Positions 5,796-14,645 of a DNA stretch of 50,510 bases are shown here, piece after piece. Source of the DNA: Clostridia bacterium. Its GTDB lineage: Bacteria > Bacillota > Clostridia > Oscillospirales > Acutalibacteraceae. Position 1 is the stretch's first letter, and each line of letters opens with the position of its first letter. The position numbers and the translations under genes are program-made. The notes beneath the pieces are model-generated. The model was not told the origin of the DNA and searched no databases. It saw only the letters and a list, made by a program, of their open reading frames with translations. The stretch covers positions 1-50,510 of the forward strand of contig CAAEIG010000183.1 of NCBI GenBank assembly GCA_900755895.1, given 5' to 3'.

Positions 5796-8423
5796 TCACT
5801 GCAGGGCAGCCAGAGAGCTCTCGATCATACGAACCTTTTCCCGCAGCTTTTCGGCGTTGTCCTTAACGCCGTCAATGACCTTCTGAGGAGCCTTGCTGAT
5901 GAAGGCCTCATTCTGCAGCTTTGCCTCTGCGGTAGCCAGCTGCTTCTTGGCGCCCTCCAGCTCCTTCTGAAGCCGGGCGGTCTCCGCTTTCTTGTCCACC
6001 AGGTCGTCCATGGGCAGATACCCTCTGCAGGCGGCGGTCACCACGGTGACGCTGCCTTCGGACTGCTGGAAGTTCTCCCCGATCTCCACGCCGCTGCAAT
6101 AGGCCAGACGAGCAATGGCATCCCGCTCTGTCTCAAAAGCGGCAGGGGCAGCAGTCTCAATGTAGAGGTGGGCCTTTTTAGAGGGGGCCACGTTCATCTC
6201 GCTGCGGCGGGTACGCACAGCGGTGATCAGTTCCATGACCTTCTTCATCTCTTCCTCAGCCTGGGGGAAAGCACGGGCTTCATTATACTCCGGCCAGGGA
6301 GCCACGATCAGGGCATCGCCCTCATGGGGCAGGCTCTGCCAGATCTCCTCCGTGACAAAGGGCATGAAGGGATGCAGCAGGGCCAAGGTATTGGTCAGCA
6401 CCCACACCAGCACCTGACGGGTATTCTGAGCAGCCTGCTCATCCCCGGAGTTCAGGGAACCCTTGGCCAGCTCGATATACCAGTCACAGAAGTCATCCCA
6501 CAGGAAGTCGTACAGCTTGGACACTGCCATGCCCAGCTCAAACTTGTCCAGATTCTCGGTGACCTCCTTGGTCACGTTGTTGAACCGGCTGACGATCCAC
6601 TGATCCTCCAGGGTCAACGCCTCAGGCAGGGTGCAGGGCACGTCGTGACCGTCGATATTCATGTGGATAAACCGAGCGGCATTCCAAATCTTGTTGGCAA
6701 AGTTCCGGCTGGCAGCCACCTTCTCGTCAGAGTACCGGGCGTCGTTGCCGGGAGAGTTACCGGTGACCAGGGTAAAGCGCAGAGCGTCCGCGCCATACTG
6801 GTTGATGACATCCACAGGGTCAATGCCGTTGCCCAGGGACTTGCTCATCTTTCGGCCCTGGGAATCCCGCAGCAAGCCGTGGAACAACACGGTATCAAAG
6901 GGAGCCTTGTCCGTGTGCTTCAGGCCGGAGAAGATCATCCGGGCCACCCAGAAGAAGATGATGTCATAGCCGGTGACCAGAGTATTGGTGGGATAGAAAT
7001 AGTTCAGCTCCTCTGTGTCATCTGGCCAGCCCAGAGTGGAGAAGGGCCACAGCGCAGAGGAGAACCAGGTATCCAGGGTATCCCCGTCCTGATGGATATG
7101 CTTGCTGCCGCACTTGGGGCAGGTGTCCACATCTGTCTCGGAGACGATGGTCTCTCCGCAGTCCTCGCAGTACCAGGCGGGGATCTGATGGCCCCACCAC
7201 AGCTGCCGGGAGATGCACCAATCCTTGATGTTCTCCATCCAGTTGTAATAGGTCTTCTCCAGACGCTCGGGGATGAAACGGATGGTGCTGTCCCGCACCA
7301 CGTCAATGGCGGGCTTAGCCAGGGGCTCCATCTTCACAAACCACTGGGTGGAAACCCGAGGCTCCACCACAGTATGGCAGCGCTGGCAGGTGCCCACGTT
7401 GTGCTTGATGGGCTCAATCTTAATGAGGTAGCCGCCCTCTTCCAGATCCTTGACGATCTGCTTGCGGGCTTCCAGGCCGGTCATGCCGGCGTACTTGCCG
7501 CCGTTTTCGTTGATGGACCCATCCTCGTTCATCACGTTGATCACGGGCAGATCGTGGCGCTTACCCACCTCAAAGTCATTGGGGTCGTGGGCGGGAGTGA
7601 TCTTCACCACGCCGGTACCGAAATCCATCTCCACATATTCATCAGCCACAATGGGGATCTCTTTATTCACCAGGGGCAGAATCACGTTCTTGCCCACCAG
7701 ATCCTTATAGCGCTCGTCATCCGGATGAACCGCCACAGCAGTATCGCCCAACATGGTCTCAGGACGGGTGGTAGCCAGCTCAATATAGCCGCTGCCGTCA
7801 GCCAACGGATAGCGCAGGTGCCAGAAGGAGCCCTGCTGCTCCTCGAAGATCACCTCAGCATCGGAAATAGCAGTCTTGCAGTGGGGGCACCAGTTGATGA
7901 TCCGCTCGCCTCGATAGATCAAGCCCTCCTCATAGAGCTTGACAAACACATGGCGCACTGCCTTGGAACAGCCCTCGTCCATGGTGAAGCGCAGCCGGTC
8001 CCAGTCACAGGAGGAGCCCAAAAGCTTCAGCTGCTCCAGAATCCTGCCGCCGAACTTGTCCTTCCAGGCCCAAGCCCGCTCCAGGAAACCATCCCGGCCC
8101 AGATCTTCCTTGGTGACGCCCTCTTCCCGCATAGCCTCCACGATTTTGGCCTCAGTGGCAATGGATGCATGATCGGTACCCGGCAGCCACAGGGCGGAAT
8201 AGCCCTGCATGCGCTTCCAGCGGATGAGGATATCCTGCAGGGTCTCGTCCCAGGCGTGGCCCATGTGCAGCTGCCCGGTGATGTTGGGCGGCGGAATCAC
8301 GATGGTATAGGGCTTCTTTTTGGGGTCCACCTCCGCATGGAAGTAGCCGCCCTTCATCCAGAAATCATAGATGCGGCCTTCCACCTCCTGGGGCTCATAG
8401 GCCTTGGCAAGCTCTTTAGACAA
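5796..8423 (-). CDS. valS: Valyl-tRNA synthetase
   Basis: This charges tRNA-Val with valine. The 875-residue class-I synthetase shows HIGH as HMGH (PPNITGQLHMGHAW, about residues 46-59), the editing (CP1) domain with TTRPETMLGDTAVAVHP, Cys pairs of zinc-ribbon type (WCPHC; CQRC; CEDC...CPKC), KMSKS in GRKMSKSLGNGIDP, the anticodon-binding domain, and a C-terminal coiled-coil arm (about 810-875). The start is TTG at 8423 with AGGAGGG seven bases upstream; no ATG is available nearby. Its leader is only about 60 bases, so no T-box fits. Confidence 0.97.
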   Translation of the reverse strand: MSKELAKAYEPQEVEGRIYDFWMKGGYFHAEVDPKKKPYTIVIPPPNITGQLHMGHAWDETLQDILIRWKRMQGYSALWLPGTDHASIATEAKIVEAMREEGVTKEDLGRDGFLERAWAWKDKFGGRILEQLKLLGSSCDWDRLRFTMDEGCSKAVRHVFVKLYEEGLIYRGERIINWCPHCKTAISDAEVIFEEQQGSFWHLRYPLADGSGYIELATTRPETMLGDTAVAVHPDDERYKDLVGKNVILPLVNKEIPIVADEYVEMDFGTGVVKITPAHDPNDFEVGKRHDLPVINVMNEDGSINENGGKYAGMTGLEARKQIVKDLEEGGYLIKIEPIKHNVGTCQRCHTVVEPRVSTQWFVKMEPLAKPAIDVVRDSTIRFIPERLEKTYYNWMENIKDWCISRQLWWGHQIPAWYCEDCGETIVSETDVDTCPKCGSKHIHQDGDTLDTWFSSALWPFSTLGWPDDTEELNYFYPTNTLVTGYDIIFFWVARMIFSGLKHTDKAPFDTVLFHGLLRDSQGRKMSKSLGNGIDPVDVINQYGADALRFTLVTGNSPGNDARYSDEKVAASRNFANKIWNAARFIHMNIDGHDVPCTLPEALTLEDQWIVSRFNNVTKEVTENLDKFELGMAVSKLYDFLWDDFCDWYIELAKGSLNSGDEQAAQNTRQVLVWVLTNTLALLHPFMPFVTEEIWQSLPHEGDALIVAPWPEYNEARAFPQAEEEMKKVMELITAVRTRRSEMNVAPSKKAHLYIETAAPAAFETERDAIARLAYCSGVEIGENFQQSEGSVTVVTAACRGYLPMDDLVDKKAETARLQKELEGAKKQLATAEAKLQNEAFISKAPQKVIDGVKDNAEKLREKVRMIESSLAALQ

Positions 8424-8492
8424 TGTTGTTCCCTCCTAATATCTCGGATCCGGGAAATCCCGGCCTGAATCGTTGATTCTCCTTGAAATTTT

Positions 8493-8521
8493 ATTATTCC
8501 ATCTTACGCCCGGTTTGTCAA
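8493..8521 (-). promoter_or_regulatory. valS promoter
   Basis: TTGACA (8516-8521) and AATAAT (8493-8498) on the minus strand with a 17-base spacer. Confidence 0.65.
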
Positions 8522-8562
8522 CAGGAAAAGGGCTTCTCCCGGCAAAATCCGCCATCCCTGCC

Positions 8563-8591
8563 AAAAAAGCCGCCCCATCGGGACGGCTTTT
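8563..8591 (-). terminator. Terminator of the SLH/transglutaminase-like gene
   Basis: AAAAGCCGTCC pairs with GGGGCGGCTTTTTT on the minus strand, 27 bases after the gene's stop. Confidence 0.8.
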
Positions 8592-8617
8592 GCACGGCTA
8601 TCTTTTATAATAGGAAC

Positions 8618-10354
8618 TTAGGCGGCCAGACCTGCAGAAAGCTCTCCCAGCAGATTGGCAAACTTGACGTATACAACAGCTGCCTCGCACCGAAGGGTGT
8701 TCCCACGGGGATCAAAGGTGTCCTCACCCTTGCCGGAAACCAGGCCTAGGGAGTAAGCGTTATAAACTCCTTCCGTGGCCCAATCGGAAATCTTGCTGTC
8801 ATCGGCAAAGACAAAACCATCATACTCCGGAGTGCTCCCCAGGACGTTGGTGATATAGTTGTTCAGCACCACACACATCTCCTCCCGGGTGATGGGAGCG
8901 TTGGGGGCGAAGATTCCATCGCCCTTGCCGGTGACCACACCGGACTCCGCCGCCCAGTTGATGGCAGCAGCGCACCAGGCGTCCTTGGAAACGTCGCTGA
9001 ATTGGGATTGGGTCAGTGTATAGTCGGGCTTGATGGCATTGTAGAGCACCTGGACAAACTCGGCTCGGGTGATGTTATTCTGGGGATTGAACTTGCCCTT
9101 TTCATCGCCGCCAAAGAGACCCATATTTGCCGCTTCTTCCACATAATCATAATACCAGCTCCCCCGCAGCACATCGGGGAAGGTGGGCGGTTCATAGCCG
9201 CCCTCCACCGGAACGTATGCCTGGGTGTTTTTGGTGGGGAAGGTGAACACCAGGTTGTTCAAATCAGGGCTGGGCTGCCAGGGATTTGCCTCCACGTGAT
9301 CGGGCTGCTGGGAGAAGGCGGCGCCATCCACCACTGTCTGAGAGCCCACCAGGAAGTAGTCGTGGTATCCTGCATCCCCGGCATCATCCCAGGTCAGGTC
9401 CAGATTGTACCACCAGCCGTCCTCCATCTGCACATTGTTCCACATGTGAGTGGTACTGGAGGCCAGCGCACAAGGAATTTCCAGCAGGTCGCACACCACT
9501 TTGTAGGCCTTTGCGTAACCATCGCACACAGGCTCGTACTCATCCCCTGCCACCAGGCAGCTATAGGCCATGTGGGAGAGGTTTTCCGAGGTCGTGCCCA
9601 GCTGTTCCAGAGATTCATAATTGTAGGTGGACTGAGCCGCCAAAATGTCGTGCACCTGGAGCAACTGGTCATAGCGGTCCGCGTTCCGGTCCACCTGATC
9701 GGCAATGGCCCGAGCGCTTTCCATCTGACGCTGATACATCACGCCTTCCTGGCCGCCGTAGAGCAGCTGGAACGCAAACACCAAATTCCCCGTGGTAAAG
9801 TGGTAGCGGTCCGTGGTGTTGCAGACAAAGCCATAGGCCATGACAGAAAGCCACAGCGCATCCGCTCTGTCATAACGCAGAGCCACAATGGCGGCACAGA
9901 CGTCTGTATACAGAGAGCGATATGTAGCCATGGAATCAGAGTCCGGCTGATAGACGCCATCGGACATGGAACCGGTGAGGGAAATGCCATACAGAGCATC
10001 CGCCCGAACCCGGACCTGGCGATAGCCCCCCACCTCAGCAGCAGTGAGAATCTGGCTGAGAGGAATGGAATTGAGGGCATCGTAACAGGACTGCTGCCGA
10101 GGGGTCAACTGGGCGTACATGGAGCCGTCCCCGGCGGCGCCCACAGCATCCCGGAAGTTCTGGGCAACTGTGGTTCCCAATTCCTCGCCGCCCAAGGTCT
10201 CCTGAGTTTGAAGCAGGGAATAGCTCTCGCTGCCATCCCCCCACTGATAGACATAGTCGTCCACTTCCGCAGCGGAGACTCCCACAGGCAGCATGGTCAC
10301 CAAAAGCGCCAAAGCCAGTAGAAGACTCCATCCTTTTTTCAACGTCCTCTTCAT
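8618..10354 (-). CDS. Secreted SLH-domain protein with transglutaminase-like domain
   Basis: A 578-residue surface protein. The start ATG at 10354 follows AAAGGAG and begins a signal peptide (MKRTLKKGWSLLLALALLV, cut near VSAAE). Residues about 30-220 are helical and unrecognised. A transglutaminase-like/papain-fold core follows, with a likely triad Cys277 (VCDGYAKAYK), His303 (THMWNN) and Asp319 (YNLDLTWDD). Three S-layer homology domains occupy about residues 392-578 (ITRAEFVQVLY; ITREEMCVVLN; a degenerate NTLRCEAAVVY). These should anchor it to the cell-wall secondary polymer. It could be a protease or cross-linking enzyme; the substrate is unknown. It is divergent from a second SLH protein. 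Confidence 0.85.
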   Translation of the reverse strand: MKRTLKKGWSLLLALALLVTMLPVGVSAAEVDDYVYQWGDGSESYSLLQTQETLGGEELGTTVAQNFRDAVGAAGDGSMYAQLTPRQQSCYDALNSIPLSQILTAAEVGGYRQVRVRADALYGISLTGSMSDGVYQPDSDSMATYRSLYTDVCAAIVALRYDRADALWLSVMAYGFVCNTTDRYHFTTGNLVFAFQLLYGGQEGVMYQRQMESARAIADQVDRNADRYDQLLQVHDILAAQSTYNYESLEQLGTTSENLSHMAYSCLVAGDEYEPVCDGYAKAYKVVCDLLEIPCALASSTTHMWNNVQMEDGWWYNLDLTWDDAGDAGYHDYFLVGSQTVVDGAAFSQQPDHVEANPWQPSPDLNNLVFTFPTKNTQAYVPVEGGYEPPTFPDVLRGSWYYDYVEEAANMGLFGGDEKGKFNPQNNITRAEFVQVLYNAIKPDYTLTQSQFSDVSKDAWCAAAINWAAESGVVTGKGDGIFAPNAPITREEMCVVLNNYITNVLGSTPEYDGFVFADDSKISDWATEGVYNAYSLGLVSGKGEDTFDPRGNTLRCEAAVVYVKFANLLGELSAGLAA

Positions 10355-10409
10355 CACCAAGACTCCTTTCCGCAGCCCAGTGCACCTGCGCCGCAGGCGT
10401 ATTTGTTTT

Positions 10410-10438
10410 ATTATCTCGAAAATTCCCCCTGTTGTCAA
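10410..10438 (-). promoter_or_regulatory. Promoter of the SLH/transglutaminase-like gene
   Basis: TTGACA (10433-10438) and GATAAT (10410-10415) on the minus strand, 17-base spacer. Confidence 0.7.
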
Positions 10439-10559
10439 TCCTGCACCCAAAATCTACCATTTTTCCCCCGGGGTTGCATCTTGACGAATTTTGTGGTAAA
10501 CTGTTACCGATTTGTAACCTTTACAGGCACTTTCTCTCTCAATAAGGAGGATACTCATT

Positions 10560-12338
10560 ATGACGAAACTAAGTGCGAAGCCTACCGGCAAAGCCCTGGG
10601 CCTTCTATTGGCCTTGGCAGTACTGGTGGCTGCCTTTACCGGCCTGGGATTGCCTGCCAAAGCAGCGGGTACTCCCACCTCTCTGGGATTGGGTGAGCAC
10701 GGTATCATGGCCCATACCGACGGCTGGTTGTATCAATACGGCGGAAAGGGAGAAACCGTGAACGGCGTGCGGGTTTCTGACTGCGCTGGACTGATTTATT
10801 CCTACTTCAAAGATCTTGGAAACACCACTGGCATCTATGGAGGAGCCAGCTCCCAGGTGAAGTACAACTGTGTCTTTTCCGGGGACATTGATGAGCTGGA
10901 CGGCATCCCCCGTATTCACGGCCTGGTGCTGACCATGCCCAACTATGACGGAGATACTCTCTACAGTCACATTGGCATCTATATCGGCAACAACATGGCT
11001 GTGGACAACAGCGATACCTATTATAATATGCGCCGTGAGCCCGTGGTGGGCAGCGGTCGGGACTGGACCGCCTGGCACGTCTTTGGCATGGGGATGCAAT
11101 ACCCCTCCAACGGCTGGTATGAGTTTGATGGCGCGCTGTATCACTACTCCAACTGCCAATATGATGTGAATACCACGGTGGACGGATACACCATCGGCAG
11201 CGATGGCATCGCCCTGGACGCCCAAGGGAATCCCCTGGTTCCCGGTGCGGAAGGCACTCCTTCCCTCAGCCAGGAGTACGTTTCCGCAGATACAGTGGCA
11301 GGCGTGCTCAGGGACTTGGGGTATGACGGTGAGGACAACACCGGCAACTCCTCCAACGACGACAAGTTCAATGGAAAGATCACCGGCTCCGGCGTACGCC
11401 TGCGTCAAGAACCCACCACTGCTTCGGCTCAGGTGGGCACCTTGGCCTTGAACACCCCTGTGATCATTGAAAAAGTGGTTACTGGCCAAAGCATCACCGC
11501 AGATGGCCAAACCAGCGATCAGTGGTGCTATGTCACCACTGCCAGCAACACCAAGGGCTATGTCAGCGCCATCTACGTGGAGTGGGAAAGCACACTGCCC
11601 TCCCCCACCTTCTCCGTGGAAAATGACATGCTGGTGATGTCCGCTTCGGAGGGTTGTGAAATCCGTTACACTACGGACGGAACCCACCCCACCTCCTCAA
11701 GCGATCTCTACGCCGGTCCCTTGTATCTCTCCGGCACCTACCACGCTATTGCCTTGAAGGACGGCTGGGCCAGCCCCATGGCCAACATCACCTTTGCCGG
11801 CGGGAGCCTGTTCACTGACTTCACCAGTGATGCCTGGTACTTCAGCCAAGTGGACACCGCAGTGGAGTTGGGACTGTTCTCCGGCAGCGATGGGAAATTC
11901 AATCCCACTTCCAACATCACTCGGGCAGAGTTTGCCGCCGCTCTGGCAAACCTGGCGGGAGCGGACGTCTCCCAGTACACCGGTGAAAGCTCCTTCAGCG
12001 ATGTGGGCAATCAATGGTACAATGGCGCGGTCAACTGGGTCCATGCCATGGGCTATATGAGCGGTATGGGCGATGGAACCTTCGCTCCCACCCAGCCCAT
12101 CACCCGTGAGCAGATGTGCGTCACCCTGGCAAACTACGCCAATTTGACCTACAGCGGAAATGGACAACCCTTCGCAGACGACGGACAGATTTCCTCCTGG
12201 GCAAAGGATGCCGTATACGCTTGCCGGGAGCTGAATCTGATCAGCGGCATGGGGGACAACCTGTTTGCACCTAAAAATAACGCACAGCGAGTTCAGGCTT
12301 GCATCGTGATCCTCAACGCTTACAACGCAGGGCTGTAA
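10560..12338 (+). CDS. Secreted SLH-domain protein with NlpC/P60-like and SH3b domains
   Basis: A 592-residue exported protein, ATG at 10560 after AAGGAGG. A signal peptide (KALGLLLALAVLVAAF, cut near AKAAG) leads to an NlpC/P60-like cysteine peptidase domain: Cys75 in VSDCAGLIYSYF and His137 in SHIGIYIG. Next come an SH3b domain (about 275-345, GSGVRLRQEPTTASAQVG), a chitobiase/hexosaminidase-C-like segment (about 350-415, EIRYTTDGTHPTSSSDLYAG) and three SLH domains (about 420-592). The architecture suggests a wall-bound peptidoglycan endopeptidase, perhaps for remodelling. No experimental family member is claimed. Confidence 0.87.
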   Translation: MTKLSAKPTGKALGLLLALAVLVAAFTGLGLPAKAAGTPTSLGLGEHGIMAHTDGWLYQYGGKGETVNGVRVSDCAGLIYSYFKDLGNTTGIYGGASSQVKYNCVFSGDIDELDGIPRIHGLVLTMPNYDGDTLYSHIGIYIGNNMAVDNSDTYYNMRREPVVGSGRDWTAWHVFGMGMQYPSNGWYEFDGALYHYSNCQYDVNTTVDGYTIGSDGIALDAQGNPLVPGAEGTPSLSQEYVSADTVAGVLRDLGYDGEDNTGNSSNDDKFNGKITGSGVRLRQEPTTASAQVGTLALNTPVIIEKVVTGQSITADGQTSDQWCYVTTASNTKGYVSAIYVEWESTLPSPTFSVENDMLVMSASEGCEIRYTTDGTHPTSSSDLYAGPLYLSGTYHAIALKDGWASPMANITFAGGSLFTDFTSDAWYFSQVDTAVELGLFSGSDGKFNPTSNITRAEFAAALANLAGADVSQYTGESSFSDVGNQWYNGAVNWVHAMGYMSGMGDGTFAPTQPITREQMCVTLANYANLTYSGNGQPFADDGQISSWAKDAVYACRELNLISGMGDNLFAPKNNAQRVQACIVILNAYNAGL

Positions 12339-12363
12339 GCAAAATTAGATTCCTAAGCAACAC

Positions 12364-12400
12364 AAAAAGGCGCTGGAGCAACTTGCTCCAGCGCCTTTCT
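12364..12400. terminator. Bidirectional terminator between the SLH and GH51 genes
   Basis: AAAGGCGCTGGAGCAA and TTGCTCCAGCGCCTTT form a near-perfect long hairpin, flanked by A-run and T-run; it serves both convergent genes. Confidence 0.85.
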
Positions 12401-12416
12401 TATGCCGTCATGCAGC

Positions 12417-13934
12417 TCACTTGCCCAGACGGATCACGTTCCAGCTGGCCTTGGCCAAACGGCTGGTCAATACGCCATCATCCAACTGATCCCGGTCAGC
12501 CACAGACTTGGGCAGCACATTCTGGCTTTCCGCAGTATTCACTGCCTTCATGTCATCATGCTCCAGCACAATGTGCTCCAAAACCCGGTAACCCTCAAAG
12601 CTCTTCAGGTCGGCCTCCAGAGGGATATCCTCCTCCAGGTTGCGGTTCACTGCAAAGATGGTCACCTGATCCTGCTCGTCATCCCATACAGCCACAGCCA
12701 CCACGTCATCCACATCGGTGAACTCCTTGGTGTCGTGCTTGGAGGAACGCAGCGCCGGATTCAGCGCAATACCCCTGCCATACTTGCTGGCATGGAGATA
12801 GGGATAGAAGATCGTCTGCTTCCATGCCGGGCCATTCTCTTCGGTCATGATGGGAGCAATGACGTTCACCAGCTGGGCCAGGCAGGCCATCCGCACTCGG
12901 TCGGAGTGCTTGAGCAGGGTGATCAGCAGCAGGCCCACCATCAGGGCATCCTCAAAGTCATAGTGGTCTTCTAACAGGTGGGGAGCCACACTCCAGGGAC
13001 GGTTTTTCATGGTATCATCGTCCGCCTTGTTGGAATGGAACCACACATTCCACTCGTCAAAGCTGAGCATCATGTCCTTCTTGGACCGCTTCTTTGCCTT
13101 GATGAAATCACAGGTGGAGGTGATGGTGTGGATGAAGTGATCCATATCATCGGCAGAGGCCAAGTAGTTATCCGTATCATTCAAATGGTTGCCATAGTAG
13201 CTGTGCAGAGAGATGTAATCCACGTGATCGTAGGTCTCCTCCAGCACTGTGGCCTCCCACTGGGGATAGGTGGGCATGCCCGTATTGGAGCTGCCGCAGA
13301 CCACCAGTTCCACCTGGGGATCAATCTGCCGCATAGCCTTGGCGGTCTCATCCGCCAAACGGCCGTACTCCTGAGCGGTCTTGTGACCGGTCTGCCAGGG
13401 GCCGTCCATCTCGTTGCCCAAGCACCACACTTTGATGTTGTGGGGTTCCTTCACACCGTGGGAGATCCGCAGATCGCTGTACTTGGTGCCCGAGGGATGG
13501 TTGCAGTACTCCAGCAGATTGCAGGCAGCTTCGATACCCCGGGTACCCAGGTTCACCGCCATCATCACCTCAGAGCCCGCCTTCTTCGCCCAGGAAGAGA
13601 ACTCGTTGACGCCCACCAGATTGGGCTCCGTGCTGCGCCAAGCCAGCTCCAGACGGCGGGGACGCTCTGCCACAGGTCCCACGCTGTCCTCCCAATAGAA
13701 GTTGGACACAAAGTTGCCGCCGGGATAGCGGATGATGGGCACGCCGATTTCCCGCACCAGGTCCAGCACATCCTTGCGGAAGCCTTCCTCATCAGCAGTG
13801 GGGTGACCGGGCTGATAGATGCCACCGTAAACCGCGCGGCCCAGATGTTCAATAAACGAGCCATAGACCCGCTTGTCCACACGGCTGATCTGGAACTCCT
13901 TGTCCAGGGTAATGCGGGCAAATTTCTTTTCCAT
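12417..13934 (-). CDS. Alpha-L-arabinofuranosidase, glycoside hydrolase family 51
   Basis: A retaining exo-enzyme releasing L-arabinofuranose from arabinan, arabinoxylan or pectin-derived oligosaccharides. The 505-residue protein has the GH51 (beta/alpha)8 barrel and a C-terminal beta-sandwich. The acid/base is Glu175 (CLGNEMDGPW) and the nucleophile is Glu294 (SFDEWNVWF); the same two positions are catalytic in the well-known Geobacillus enzyme. No signal peptide is present, so it acts on imported oligosaccharides in the cytoplasm. The start ATG at 13934 has only a distant GAAGG. It is divergent from the cytidine deaminase/rhamnosidase pair. Confidence 0.95.
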   Translation of the reverse strand: MEKKFARITLDKEFQISRVDKRVYGSFIEHLGRAVYGGIYQPGHPTADEEGFRKDVLDLVREIGVPIIRYPGGNFVSNFYWEDSVGPVAERPRRLELAWRSTEPNLVGVNEFSSWAKKAGSEVMMAVNLGTRGIEAACNLLEYCNHPSGTKYSDLRISHGVKEPHNIKVWCLGNEMDGPWQTGHKTAQEYGRLADETAKAMRQIDPQVELVVCGSSNTGMPTYPQWEATVLEETYDHVDYISLHSYYGNHLNDTDNYLASADDMDHFIHTITSTCDFIKAKKRSKKDMMLSFDEWNVWFHSNKADDDTMKNRPWSVAPHLLEDHYDFEDALMVGLLLITLLKHSDRVRMACLAQLVNVIAPIMTEENGPAWKQTIFYPYLHASKYGRGIALNPALRSSKHDTKEFTDVDDVVAVAVWDDEQDQVTIFAVNRNLEEDIPLEADLKSFEGYRVLEHIVLEHDDMKAVNTAESQNVLPKSVADRDQLDDGVLTSRLAKASWNVIRLGK

Positions 13935-13994
13935 AGTACTTTTATACCTTCTTTCCCAAAAGTGAAATTGTCCGTACAAGTTTAAGACGCTTTT

Positions 13995-14023
13995 ATCATA
14001 GGAGAAAACCACCGGAATGTCAA
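13995..14023 (-). promoter_or_regulatory. GH51 promoter
   Basis: TTGACA (14018-14023) and TATGAT (13995-14000) on the minus strand with a 17-base spacer. The rest of the 288-base divergent region (13935-14222) shows no gene. Confidence 0.7.
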
Positions 14024-14222
14024 TGGATTTCCCCCAGGATTTTTGTATTTTTTGGGGAGATTCCATAGACTGTCCCCGGTTTACTGTGCTAAAATACTTG
14101 AGAAAGCACAGAGTTGCAAGGATGAAATCCGGTCCTATTTTTGAAAAAATACGTCCTGGTTTTTCCCCTGCTCATGCGCTATGATGCAACCAACCACAAC
14201 TTAAATAAAAGGAGTGTCTCAC

Positions 14223-14645
14223 ATGGAATTTACCGAGCTTTACCGTGCCGCCTTGGAAGTTTTAAACCCCAGGCGCATTTCCCCTAACATCGAAGCTGGT
14301 GGCGTAGCAGCCGCTTTGGTCACCAACAAGGGCAATGTCTACCGGGGCGTGTGCATTGACACGGCCTGCAGCATGGGCTTCTGTGCAGAACATGCCGCTG
14401 TGGCTGCCATGCTTACTGCCGGAGAGGACTGGGTGGAAAAAATTGTAGCCGTGGATTGGGATAAGAAAATCCTGCCTCCCTGCGGCCGCTGCCGGGAGCT
14501 GCTGGCTCAGCTGGGAAATCCGGACACTCTGGTGCTGGTAGCTGAGGACACTGCCATCAAAGTGAAGGACCTGCTGCCCTACTACTGGCAGGATTGGGAA
14601 TACGCCGGGCGCAAGGCCCCTGCGGAAACGGAGGAATCGCATTGA
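14223..14645 (+). CDS. Cytidine deaminase family protein
   Basis: A zinc-dependent nucleoside deaminase of 140 residues. The metal site is complete: Cys and the proton-shuttling Glu in GFCAEHAAVAAM, and the Cys pair of PPCGRCRELL. This layout fits the small tetrameric cytidine/blasticidin-type deaminases. The ATG at 14223 lies eight bases after AAAGGAG; a GTG at 14214 overlaps that site and is unlikely. The stop TGA overlaps the TTG start of the GH78 rhamnosidase (TTGA), so the two are translated together. Whether the substrate is cytidine or another aminopyrimidine compound is open, given the glycosidase context. Confidence 0.85.
   Translation: MEFTELYRAALEVLNPRRISPNIEAGGVAAALVTNKGNVYRGVCIDTACSMGFCAEHAAVAAMLTAGEDWVEKIVAVDWDKKILPPCGRCRELLAQLGNPDTLVLVAEDTAIKVKDLLPYYWQDWEYAGRKAPAETEESH

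Noticed and set aside
4641..8468. A 1275-codon open frame on the plus strand across folC and valS
   Set aside because: It is the antisense shadow of two strongly supported genes; it has no ribosome site and its composition (Gly/His/Gln/Leu rich) is typical of an antisense frame in GC-rich DNA.
8424..8562. T-box riboswitch before valS
   Set aside because: The leader from the predicted promoter is only about 60 bases, too short, and the conserved T-box AGGGTGG-type motif is absent.
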